From positions 1-60,995 of the forward strand of contig JAEWNN010000076.1 in the NCBI GenBank assembly GCA_023457035.1: a stretch of 60,995 bases of DNA, in the 5' to 3' direction. Below the pieces are notes generated by a model. It worked only from the letters and a program-made list of their open reading frames with translations. It ran no database searches and was not told the origin of the DNA. Below are positions 17,562 to 25,382 of this stretch, one piece after another. The position numbers were made by a program, and so were the translations under genes. Origin of the DNA: Verrucomicrobiota bacterium. Its GTDB lineage: Bacteria > Verrucomicrobiota > Verrucomicrobiia > Opitutales > Opitutaceae. The first letter of the stretch is position 1; every line of letters begins with the position of its first letter.

Positions 17562-19208
17562 TCAGGAGAGGACGAACACGAGGACCTGGGCGGAGAGCAC
17601 GCGCAGGAGCATGGTGAGCGGGTAGACGGTGGCGTAGGCGACGGCGGTGCCGTTGCCGGAGTTGGTCTGCTGGGCGAAGGCGAGCGCGGGCGGGTCGGTC
17701 ATCGCGCCGGCGAGCAGGCCGCAGGTGGCGTCGACCGGCAGGCCAACTTGGCGGCGGGCGAACCAGGCCGTGAGCGCGACGGGGACGAACGTGATCGCGG
17801 CGGCGAGGCCCATCCAGGCGAGGCCGCTGCCGTCGAGCAGGTGGGTGAAGAAGGCGTCGCCGGACTTCAGGCCCACGCAGGCGAGGAAGAGTACGATGCC
17901 GATCTCGCGCAGGGCGAGGGAGGCGTTGGCCGGCACGTACCAGACCAGCGGGCCGAGGCTGCCGAGGCGTCCGAGCAGGATGGCGACGACGAGCGGTCCG
18001 CCGGCCAGGCCGAGCCGCACGGGCGCGGGCAGCCCGGGCAGCGCGATCGGGATCAGGCCGACAAGCACGCCGAGCAGGATGCCGAAGAAGAGCGGCCCCA
18101 CGCGGGTGTGCTCGAGCTCCTTGGGCGAGTCGCCGAGCAGGCGGGCGGCCTCGGCGATGGCATCGGAGGTGCCGACGAGCGTGAGGACATCGCCGAACTG
18201 CACGCGCAGCTCGGGCTCGGGCACGAACTCGAGCCCGTGCCGGGCGAGCCGTGTCGCGGCCACGTTGCAGCGGGCCTGCAGCTGGAGCGCGGCGAAGGAC
18301 CGGCCGATCGCCTCGCGGTGGGTGACGATGAGACGGCGACTGACGATCGGCCCGTCGTGGGCGCGCAGGTCGACGGGCGACTCGCCGCCGGCGAGGAGCA
18401 TGGCCTGTTGCAGCGCTTCGGTTTCGCCGACGACGAGGAGGATGTCGCCCAAGGCGAGCTGGCGCCCGGGCGCGGGGACGACGGTGGTGTCGGCATGGCG
18501 CAGCCGGGAGACGGTGAGGCCGCGGCCGGAGGGGAAGGCCTCGCCCAGCGGGCGGCCGGCGAGGGCGGGATTGCGGACCACGAGGTTGCGGGCGAGCACG
18601 GTCGGCTCGGGCACGGATGAGGCGGCGGTGCCGCCGGCCTTCGGCAGGAAGCGCCGGGCGAGCAGCATGGCGGCGATCACGCCGAACACGCCGAACGGAT
18701 ACGCCAGCGCGTAGGCGGAGCCGTGCTGGGCGAGTGCGGCGGCGTCGGCTCCGGTCTCGGCGAGGGCCTGCGCGGCGGCGGCGAGGCTGGGGGTGTTGGT
18801 GGTCGCGCCGGAGAGCAGGCCGGCGGCGACGGGGAGCGGGAGCGCGGCGAGTTTCCAGACCGCGACCGCGGCGGCGACGCCCAGCAGGACGTTGGCGGCG
18901 GCGAGCAGGTTGAGTTTCAGGCCGGTGCGGCGCAGCGAGGCGAAAAAGCCGGGGCCGAGCTGGAGGCCGATCGAGAAGACGAAGAGGATGAGGCCGAACT
19001 CGCGCACGAACTCCAGCACGTGCGGGTCGACCTCGAGTCCGAGGCGTCCGCACGCGAGTCCGGCGAAGAGCACGCCGGCCACACCGACGCCCACCCCGCG
19101 GATCTTCAGCCGCGCGAGGGCGAGGCCGGCCGCGGCCACGACCGTGAAGGCGATGAGGTACTGCGCCGTGAGTTGGCCGGCGGCGAGAAACGGGATCAGC
19201 GCGAGCAT
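17562..19208 (-). CDS. AspT/YidE-family putative transporter
   Basis: 548 residues. An N-terminal block of about five TM helices (YidE/YbjL duplication domain), two TrkA-C-like cytosolic domains (about 200-370, e.g. LALGDILLVVGETEAL and VQFGDVLTLVGTSDAI), then a second five-helix block. The repeated GLLSGATTNTPSLA and GLLAGAMTDPPALAF segments are the family's transport-site motif. A strong GGAGG ribosome-binding site lies 6 bases before the ATG at 19208, which fixes the start. The family includes aspartate:alanine antiporters; the substrate here is unknown. Confidence 0.9.
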   Translation of the reverse strand: MLALIPFLAAGQLTAQYLIAFTVVAAAGLALARLKIRGVGVGVAGVLFAGLACGRLGLEVDPHVLEFVREFGLILFVFSIGLQLGPGFFASLRRTGLKLNLLAAANVLLGVAAAVAVWKLAALPLPVAAGLLSGATTNTPSLAAAAQALAETGADAAALAQHGSAYALAYPFGVFGVIAAMLLARRFLPKAGGTAASSVPEPTVLARNLVVRNPALAGRPLGEAFPSGRGLTVSRLRHADTTVVPAPGRQLALGDILLVVGETEALQQAMLLAGGESPVDLRAHDGPIVSRRLIVTHREAIGRSFAALQLQARCNVAATRLARHGLEFVPEPELRVQFGDVLTLVGTSDAIAEAARLLGDSPKELEHTRVGPLFFGILLGVLVGLIPIALPGLPAPVRLGLAGGPLVVAILLGRLGSLGPLVWYVPANASLALREIGIVLFLACVGLKSGDAFFTHLLDGSGLAWMGLAAAITFVPVALTAWFARRQVGLPVDATCGLLAGAMTDPPALAFAQQTNSGNGTAVAYATVYPLTMLLRVLSAQVLVFVLS

Positions 19209-19948
19209 GACGCGCCTCCGTGCATCCGGGCGGGCGCGGCGACGGCGAGCGGCAGCGCACGACAAAGCGACCGGCGGAAAGAGCCGGAGGCGGATGGACG
19301 GGGCGCCGGGAGACGGCGCGAGGGGCCGGGCGCGCATGGGCGCCCGGGAGACGGGAGGAGCGGCTTCATTCTGGCGATGAAGGCCGTGTCGCGCGCGGGA
19401 TGCGTGCGAGGGACGGCGGTTGGGCGACTCCGGTGCAGATGTTCGGACTTCGGGTTCTCCGGACTCGGTGAACGCAGATCTACGAATGCAGAATGTAGAA
19501 CCGCGTTACCCAAAGTCCGGGCCTCCGCTCCGCCTTCACCCGTGGCTTGTGCCTTGGATTGGCTGTGCCCGCCCGCGTGTTCTGTGACCGTGGACGGTGG
19601 AGCATCGTGACCCGTTACCGCAGCGCGACTGTGGCCGATTCGCACGGCCTTCCCCGCGCCGGAGAAGAAAAGGAAAGAACGCCGCCATGACTGCGCCGCG
19701 ACGCGCGCGCGTCAATCCGACAAATCGGGGCGGCGTGTGCTACGAGGGGACGCCGGGTTCGTTTCCTGCTTTCGGTGGCCCACGACGTGTGCCGCTCTTC
19801 CGCGGCAGTTGCGCCGAGGAGGGGCAGAGACCGTGGAGTTCGACTCCCACCCGGCGGAGCTGGAGTCGAAGTAGCGAGCAGGGAGTTTCGCTCGTTCCCG
19901 GGTAACGCCTTCTCAAGCGTGATCGTTGTTCACGAGCAGGGGAGTGGC
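19209..19948. other. 740-bp stretch without a convincing gene
   Basis: No open frame here has a family signature or a believable start. A short tRNA T-arm-like segment (GTGGAG-TTCGA-CTCCCAC with one unpaired base) occurs at 19833-19850, but no complete tRNA or tmRNA can be folded around it. The stretch marks the left border of the toxin/defence island. Confidence 0.5.
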
Positions 19949-21172
19949 TCAGCGGATCTTCGCGGCCTCATCCATCAATGGATTCTCGAAGGCCGAGGCG
20001 TAGGCGGCCATGGTGCGCGCCGGGATGCGCAGCTTCTTCGCAATCTTGCGCCACTCAGCCACCACAGCGTGGACTTCACTCACGATGCGCTTCGCCGCGG
20101 CGGGCTTGAGGCCGAAGCGGGCGGAAGCCGCCAACGCGGCCTCGATGCTGGAGTCGGCCCCATCCTCCGCGATGGCCGTCTTCGGCATCTGGGCGCGTTC
20201 GATCTCCGGGACGGGATTCACGTCGTAGGCTGGAGAGAGCGACCACTTGCCTGGTGCGTGCATCAGGAAGCCGTGGTTGCGGAAGTGGTCGTCGTAGTTG
20301 CTCGCGAGCAGGGAGAACACCAGTCGCCGCCAGAGTTCGCGAAGGTCGCCAGCCACGTCGGCGCCGAACTGGCGGATGCCATCGGCGAGGAGCGTGTAGG
20401 CGCCGGGCTCTCCCGGCGGGAGTCCCAGCAAGCTGTTGGCGGAAAGAAACGGCAAACGTCGGGCTCCCGCGCGATCGAAGCGTGTGATCACCGATACGTT
20501 CCGGCCTCCGACGCCGACCAGTCGGGATTCGGCCACGGAAACACCGGCTTGTTTTGCCAAGTGGAGGGCGAGCACTTCGCCGGCGGCAATGTCGCGCACA
20601 TCGTCGGGTTTGGGGAACTTCGCGATGGCGAGCCGGCCGTCGGCGAGCGTGATGGCCGACTTGGGGCGGGCGCCCCCGAGGGGCGAGCCGGCACCGAGCA
20701 GGAAGCGCAGATCGGCCGCCGTTTCGGTCTCACCATGGATCGCGTCTGCGGCCCGCACCAATGCGGCCAAGCTCACGAGGGGTGGCAGTGTCCCGACAGT
20801 CGCGGCTTGGAATGGCCCGTTGGGATCGGTCCGGAAGCGAAGGGCGCCGATGCGGGCGGCATCGTCGAGCGCGAGCACATAGTCGATGTCGCGGTAGGGC
20901 TTCCGCTCAAGGACGTGCTTGCGAACCGCCCGTTCGACCAAGATCCGGCCCCAGCGGTCGGGACCGCAGTCTTGCAGCGCGCCGAACAACGCGGCCCCAT
21001 GGACGGGGCCCGGCCCCAGCGGCAGACCGGTCGGGTCGATGGAGAATGTGTCGGCACGGGCCAGCCACTCGCGGGCATACTCGAAGGTTGCCGCCGGGCT
21101 GCGTTCCGCGGTGTGCAGTCGCCCCACCAGGTGCGTGGCGCTCTGCCAATCGATATGCACCTCGACGCTCAT
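19949..21172 (-). CDS. hipA: HipA-family Ser/Thr kinase toxin
   Basis: 407 residues. The N-terminal HipA couple-type domain (EVHIDWQSATHLVGRLHT) is followed by the kinase. GSPLGGARPKSA is the Ser/Gly-rich ATP-binding loop region, ASNYDDHFRNHGFL contains the catalytic N-x-D-D-H motif, and LSPAYDVNPVP contains the metal-binding Asp. HipA kinases phosphorylate aminoacyl-tRNA synthetases (GltX in E. coli) and cause dormancy. The ATG at 21172 overlaps the stop of the hipB-like gene, a normal HipBA arrangement. All catalytic residues look intact. Confidence 0.93.
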   Translation of the reverse strand: MSVEVHIDWQSATHLVGRLHTAERSPAATFEYAREWLARADTFSIDPTGLPLGPGPVHGAALFGALQDCGPDRWGRILVERAVRKHVLERKPYRDIDYVLALDDAARIGALRFRTDPNGPFQAATVGTLPPLVSLAALVRAADAIHGETETAADLRFLLGAGSPLGGARPKSAITLADGRLAIAKFPKPDDVRDIAAGEVLALHLAKQAGVSVAESRLVGVGGRNVSVITRFDRAGARRLPFLSANSLLGLPPGEPGAYTLLADGIRQFGADVAGDLRELWRRLVFSLLASNYDDHFRNHGFLMHAPGKWSLSPAYDVNPVPEIERAQMPKTAIAEDGADSSIEAALAASARFGLKPAAAKRIVSEVHAVVAEWRKIAKKLRIPARTMAAYASAFENPLMDEAAKIR

Positions 21173-21483
21173 GTCTTCGGGCGACGGATGCGCTTGGGCA
21201 GGCGCTTTTCGTCGAGGCTCAGCCCCAGCGGATCGTTGCCGGGACTCGCGAGGTTGGCGAGCCGGTCATGCAGCTGGAGGATGAAGGTGGCGGTCGCCAA
21301 GGTACCGATGGCGACCTTCGGGTCGCCTCGTTCCATGCGCCAGAGCGTGTCCCGACTCACGAAGAGGCGGGCAGCCATGTCGTCGGTCGAGATGCCCCGC
21401 TTCCGTCGCGCCAACGCCAGTTCCCGACCCAGTTTCCGGAGAGTCTGGGCGGCCGGGAGAGGCAGGGAGGGCGAAGTGCTCAC
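21169..21483 (-). CDS. hipB: HipB-like XRE-family antitoxin
   Basis: About 104 residues from a GTG at 21483. A TTG at 21519 would also be in frame but would place the operator palindrome (21493-21510) inside the coding sequence, so the GTG is preferred. The XRE helix-turn-helix is RRKRGISTDDMAARLFVSRDTLWRMERGD. It neutralises HipA and represses the operon. It is coupled to hipA by a 4-base overlap. Confidence 0.88.
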   Translation of the reverse strand: MSTSPSLPLPAAQTLRKLGRELALARRKRGISTDDMAARLFVSRDTLWRMERGDPKVAIGTLATATFILQLHDRLANLASPGNDPLGLSLDEKRLPKRIRRPKT

Positions 21484-21492
21484 GGCATTTAG

Positions 21493-21510
21493 CGTCCGAT
21501 ATAACGGACG
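21493..21510. promoter_or_regulatory. Probable HipB operator palindrome
   Basis: Perfect inverted repeat CGTCCG-N6-CGGACG just upstream of the hipB GTG. The AT core gives TTATAT on the coding strand, a possible -10 element, so a repressor bound here would block the promoter. This is the usual autoregulation logic of HipBA modules. Confidence 0.6.
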
Positions 21511-21677
21511 ATGAGTCAAGTTACGTCAGATTTGCCGGACCTAATACGTACACCGCCTCCGCGCGGCCTCCGGCGTCGCGTTTGTGCTGTGGCTGAACCC
21601 CTTTGTGGTCGGCTCGGCGCTCCGACGGTTCTGTGGCCCTCCATCCGGATCGACGTGGTTCGGGGGGCGTCTTTCGC

Positions 21678-21765
21678 GCCCCTGACGACGCTGATGAACG
21701 GTGCTCGGCGTAGCTGAACGACGGAGTCGTTCAGATCGGATGGTGAATGGGGGAAGCGGGAAGCG
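21678..21765. repeat. 88-bp repeat flanking the AbiE module, copy A
   Basis: Matches 23811-23898 at 86 of 88 positions in direct orientation. It contains a perfect 9-bp inverted repeat, CTGAACGAC-GGA-GTCGTTCAG (21714-21734). Weaker similarity extends about 35 bases further left (the CCGGATCG region). It lies 115 bases beyond the abiEii stop. Confidence 0.9.
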
Positions 21766-21880
21766 AGCGGCGCCACGGGCGTATGGCGGCTGGTGTGAAA
21801 AGGCGGACGCTGCGGAGAATCTTCCTGCCTCAGAAGGCGAGTTCGGCGCGGAACGGACGTGGGGCGCGTCGCTCTCGACT

Positions 21881-22813
21881 TCAAACGGAGGCGATGGCGT
21901 CGAAGACGCGCTTCAGTGCGTCGGTCTGTTCCTGGAACTTGGCGGCGTTGGTCTTCCTTAGCCGCGCCAAGTTCTGCAGCTTCCACTGGAGCGCGGGGAG
22001 TTCGGCCAGATGCGGGCACCGCATCGCCGCCCAAGGCGGATTGCCGGCGACAAGCCCGAGCAGAAATCGCCGGTGATCGGCGGTGAGGGCGGCGGCGAGT
22101 TCGCGGCGGAGGCGCCGCCGAGCGTCTTCGAGCGTGCCGAGCGCGACGGGATCGCGCTCCATGCCGGCGAACTCGTTCTCAAAGGGACGCTCCAGCGCGA
22201 GATCCCGCGAGCCGAGCACCTCATGCACCGGGCGGTTGTGCCCGGCGATGTAACCGACAAAGCATTCCACGAACTCGGGACGCAGGCCGAAGCGTTCGAA
22301 CATGCCGTGGATGTCGAACAGGTCCCGCGGATGCTGGCGGTCGAGCGCGGCGACGAGTTTGCTTCCGTAGAGTTCGGCCACCGCGAGCGTCGGGACCGTG
22401 AGTGCGGTCGTGAACAGATCACCGGCGACTTTCGAGAGCGGTCGCGGTTCGACCGGGAGCAGCGTGCCGCGGAAGACGTAGTTGATCTCAACCTTGACCT
22501 CGGTTCGGTCGCGGCGCGCGAGAATCTTGGTTTCGTCGCCGGTCTTGCTGCTCGCGATCTCGGCTTTGATCCCGCGGTGCTGGAGCCGGGATTGGATCTG
22601 CGCCAGTTCGCTGGCGATTTCGGCGAGGGCGGCCTCCCGCGACAGCCGATGCGGCAGAAACACGACGTCGATGTCGACGGACAGGCGTGGCATGTCCTGG
22701 ACGAAGAGGTTGATCGCCGTGCCTCCTTTCAGCGCGAAGCGACCGGAGGCGAACACCTCCGGAGCGACTTCGAGCATCAGTCGGACGGTGTCGACGTAGA
22801 ACTTGTCCATCAC
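21881..22813 (-). CDS. abiEii: AbiEii-type nucleotidyltransferase toxin
   Basis: 310 residues. The DNA polymerase beta-type nucleotidyltransferase site is KGGTAINLF...LSVDIDVVF (residues about 29-52), the GG-x-n-DxD motif of AbiEii/AbiGii toxins. Later conserved residues include the SKLVAALDRQHPRDLFDI segment. Related toxins (MenT-type) add nucleotides to tRNA acceptor stems. The ATG at 22813 overlaps the antitoxin stop as ATGA. The pair is a type IV-like abortive-infection module. Confidence 0.93.
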   Translation of the reverse strand: MMDKFYVDTVRLMLEVAPEVFASGRFALKGGTAINLFVQDMPRLSVDIDVVFLPHRLSREAALAEIASELAQIQSRLQHRGIKAEIASSKTGDETKILARRDRTEVKVEINYVFRGTLLPVEPRPLSKVAGDLFTTALTVPTLAVAELYGSKLVAALDRQHPRDLFDIHGMFERFGLRPEFVECFVGYIAGHNRPVHEVLGSRDLALERPFENEFAGMERDPVALGTLEDARRRLRRELAAALTADHRRFLLGLVAGNPPWAAMRCPHLAELPALQWKLQNLARLRKTNAAKFQEQTDALKRVFDAIASV

Positions 22814-23547
22814 GGTTTGAGAATGAGGGTGGTGCCGTCGGGCATTCGGCCGACCCAGCGACCCCGGCCACGGGGGCCCGTCAAGGAACGCGCCTCCGTG
22901 GCCCAGGGCAGGTTCAGTTCGTCGGCGAGGTTGAGGCAGAGCCGAACGACTTTCACGCGGGGGCAGTGCTGGAGCAGCACGCCGAGCACGTCGAGGCGCA
23001 CGGAGCGGACTCCTTCGACGAGGTTGCGCGTTTCCTCCAGTCCCTGTTCGGTGCCAACTTCGGCGAGCAACTCGAGCAAGGCTCGCTCGGGGACCGAGAC
23101 GAGAGGGCCGTCCGGCTCCTCCGGCAGGGGTTGGAGGCCGAAGTCCTTGGGAAGTGTGCTCGCGAAAAGGTTACGTGACACATAGCGGGCCGGGAATCGC
23201 TCGGTGAACCACGGGGGAAGCCGGCCGGCCTCGTCTCCCCAGAGAACCAGACGTTCGCGCGGACCGACGTTGTGCCGTACGCCACGCCAAGCCAGCGCGG
23301 TCTTCCCGCCGACGTGGAGACCCGCCATCTGCTCCGCCAAGAATCGTACCGTGGCGGCAGCTTCCAGTTCGTCCTTCGGGAACAGGAACACCCCCCGGCC
23401 GAGCCGCGTCAGCCAACCGGTGCGCACGTAGTAGGATGCGAGAGCGGAAGAGACGCCCACTGCTTTGAGGGTCTCGCTCGATAGCGGCACCCCTCGCGGG
23501 AGGGTTGCGAGTGCCTTGATTGGGTTTCTGGAGCTAGTTGAAGCCAA
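22810..23547 (-). CDS. abiEi: AbiEi-type antitoxin/transcriptional repressor
   Basis: About 245 residues. An N-terminal winged-helix (GVSSALASYYVRTGWLTRLGRGVF) is followed by the AbiEi C-terminal domain (LVSVPERALLELLAEVG...LDVLGVLLQHC). These antitoxins repress their own operon and counteract AbiEii. The longest frame begins with TTG at 23547, preceded by AGGA about 12 bases upstream; no ATG lies before the winged helix, so the start is uncertain by a few codons. It is coupled to abiEii by a 4-base overlap. Confidence 0.9.
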   Translation of the reverse strand: MASTSSRNPIKALATLPRGVPLSSETLKAVGVSSALASYYVRTGWLTRLGRGVFLFPKDELEAAATVRFLAEQMAGLHVGGKTALAWRGVRHNVGPRERLVLWGDEAGRLPPWFTERFPARYVSRNLFASTLPKDFGLQPLPEEPDGPLVSVPERALLELLAEVGTEQGLEETRNLVEGVRSVRLDVLGVLLQHCPRVKVVRLCLNLADELNLPWATEARSLTGPRGRGRWVGRMPDGTTLILKP

Positions 23548-23579
23548 ATTAGAACAATATCCTGAAAATCAAACTAGCT
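23532..23579. promoter_or_regulatory. Inverted repeat at the abiE promoter
   Basis: Arms AGCTAGTT (23532-23539) and AACTAGCT (23572-23579) spaced by 32 bases, straddling the presumed abiEi start in an AT-rich stretch. Known AbiEi repressors bind pairs of inverted repeats at their promoter, so this is a candidate operator. No other gene is seen between here and the repeat at 23811. Confidence 0.4.
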
Positions 23580-23810
23580 GATTGGGAAAACAAAGAAAGC
23601 TCAAACCTCGTTTTATCTTACGAGAGGTTTCAAAGCAGCGATGCGGTTGGGCCTGAAGCCGGTGCGCGAAGACCAAGGTCGGACCGATCAGTTCCTTAGC
23701 ATAAAAACTTTTACGGTGCCTCGCCGTGTCGCGTAAAGCATTCGCGGGCAGTTGTTAGCGCTAAATCACTCCGTCCGGATCGGCACGATTTTGGGGTGAA
23801 AGGGGTTCGT

Positions 23811-23898
23811 GCCCCTGACGACGCTGATGAACGCTGCTCGGCGTAGCTGAACGACGGAGTCGCTCAGATCGGATGGTGAATGGGGGAAGCGGGAAGCG
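23811..23898. repeat. 88-bp repeat flanking the AbiE module, copy B
   Basis: Direct-repeat partner of 21678-21765 with two differences. One of them (T to C) breaks one pair of the internal palindrome. It lies upstream of abiEi, so the two copies bracket the toxin-antitoxin pair with 2,045 bases between them. Confidence 0.9.
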
Positions 23899-24020
23899 TT
23901 CCGAACGACCGCGAGCTGGACTGTGCTCGACTTAACACCTTACGACCTGCCCCCCTTCGTCCCTCTCCGCCCTCTCCCTTAATCCGGCTCCTTCGGCAAA
24001 CCTCAGTACCTAGCCTTTTC

Positions 24021-24677
24021 TCAGTCGGTTTGGGTCGATGTATCGTTGCCGAGAGCACCGAGAATCCTTACCGACACATACGGTCTGAACTCGGCATGGC
24101 GCGAATTGAGCATAGCTACAGCGGTATCGTCTAGGGCGCCCATATCCCGCAGGAGGGTGGCGAGTTCCTTTACGGCTTCCTTGATGACCTCGCTGTTCAG
24201 GAAGCCGTGCACATCAGTCTCGATCACACTCAGTTCGCGGATTGTTGGGATGGCGACCTTGGGGTCCGCAGCGATCGACTCGTAAGCATCGTTTAGGTCA
24301 TCGCCCCAACCAACACGGGCCAATCCTGCTTGGGCTGTACGGAAATAGCTTCGTTCGTTGAAGTGAGATTCAGCGAAAAGCGGGTACTGAAGATAGGAGT
24401 CTTTGATCGAAGACGGAGCGAACAACAGCTGGCATACTGGGCCGGCCATTTGTTGGAAACGGCGTACGCGCAACGGCAGTTGCCTATTCTCGTGCTGGAT
24501 GTGCCCTGCCGGGCCAAGAGATTCCACCCGCCCTCCTATCACCCGCTCTCCAGTTGCGACACAGGCGATAGCGTGTCCTGCTTCATGTAATGCAATCTCC
24601 GGCTTCCGCTGGAAGAGTGAGCTCATGTATGGATCTCGCACGCGGATGCCTGCTTCAGGCTTACTCCCTTGGCGCAT
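24021..24677 (-). CDS. Stand-alone M41 (FtsH-type) metalloprotease-like protein
   Basis: 218 residues without an AAA domain or TM helix. ALHEAGHAIACVATGE (H31, E32, H35) is the zinc motif of FtsH peptidase M41. MAGPVCQLLF (77-86) resembles the FtsH LAGRxAEExxFG segment, and GWGDDLNDAYESI (123-135) resembles the NDLxxAT segment that supplies the third zinc ligand. The rest is not recognised. The ATG at 24677 follows an AAGG 10 bases upstream and lies 21 bases after the DUF4276 stop, so it is the third gene of an operon with the AAA ATPase. An ATG at 24626 is an alternative. Base composition is visibly more AT-rich than the rest of the window. Confidence 0.75.
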   Translation of the reverse strand: MRQGSKPEAGIRVRDPYMSSLFQRKPEIALHEAGHAIACVATGERVIGGRVESLGPAGHIQHENRQLPLRVRRFQQMAGPVCQLLFAPSSIKDSYLQYPLFAESHFNERSYFRTAQAGLARVGWGDDLNDAYESIAADPKVAIPTIRELSVIETDVHGFLNSEVIKEAVKELATLLRDMGALDDTAVAMLNSRHAEFRPYVSVRILGALGNDTSTQTD

Positions 24678-24698
24678 TGAGCGATGCCTTGGGCCGAT

Positions 24699-25382
24699 TC
24701 ATGGCTGGAGGCCCCATTGCTCCCAGGTGCGGAGCCATGCGTCGAAACGGGGACATCTGCGGCGAACGGCATCGAGTCCCGCCTCGGCGATCACCTGCAT
24801 GGCGTTGGCGTCCTTGAGATCGAAATAGCCCGGAATGGCCTGCTCCAAACGGGCGGCGGGATGCGTGTTGGCCCCGTGGTTGATGTCCTCGGGGTTGTTG
24901 AAACTGGCGATCTCCGCTCGCAGTTGTCCGATACCGGCTGCATGCCGATGGAACACGCGCTCCAGTGCGGCGGTATCGGCGAGCACGAGCGCCTCCAACT
25001 CATGGCGCTGCAGATAGGCTTTGAAACGCGGTTCACCGAAGACGTTCTCAATGGCTTGTTCGACGGCCTCGACCTGTGCCACGGCGCTCACCGGTGCAGT
25101 GTAGCCCGCGAGCGCAAGCACCGCCTTGGGCATGGCGTAGACATCCAACAGTGTCGTGAAGCGGAGATTCGGATCCTGATCCGTTGCGAAGCAGGTCCGC
25201 AGGTCGAACTGGATGGCCTCCCAGTTCACGAAGCCGCCACGCTGGCCGCCGGGTTCGAGCGAAGTAGCGGCCAGTCTCCGCTCGACCAACACTCCATGGT
25301 GCCCCAAGTGGGCGCGGAGTAGCCGGTTGACGATGAGCTCCTCGGTCTGCCCTTCGCAGTAGACCAGCAGGCGTTTGGTCAC
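24699..25382 (-). CDS. DUF4276 TOPRIM-like protein
   Basis: 227 residues. The family marks are RLLVYCEGQTEELIV at the N-terminus (E10-G-x-TEE) and YLQRHELEALVLAD near 140-155, which correspond to the acidic motifs of TOPRIM-like nucleases. DUF4276 proteins are commonly paired with an AAA_21 ATPase, as here. The GTG start overlaps the ATPase stop (GTGA). Nuclease activity is inferred from family resemblance only. Confidence 0.88.
   Translation of the reverse strand: MTKRLLVYCEGQTEELIVNRLLRAHLGHHGVLVERRLAATSLEPGGQRGGFVNWEAIQFDLRTCFATDQDPNLRFTTLLDVYAMPKAVLALAGYTAPVSAVAQVEAVEQAIENVFGEPRFKAYLQRHELEALVLADTAALERVFHRHAAGIGQLRAEIASFNNPEDINHGANTHPAARLEQAIPGYFDLKDANAMQVIAEAGLDAVRRRCPRFDAWLRTWEQWGLQP

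Noticed and set aside
19780..19870. Possible complete tRNA or tmRNA gene
   Set aside because: Only a T-arm-like hairpin can be drawn, with an unpaired base; no acceptor, D or anticodon arms fit.
21641..23901. Insertion sequence or transposon around AbiE
   Set aside because: The flanking 88-bp repeats are direct, no transposase or target-site duplication is visible, so it is reported as a repeat-bracketed module only.
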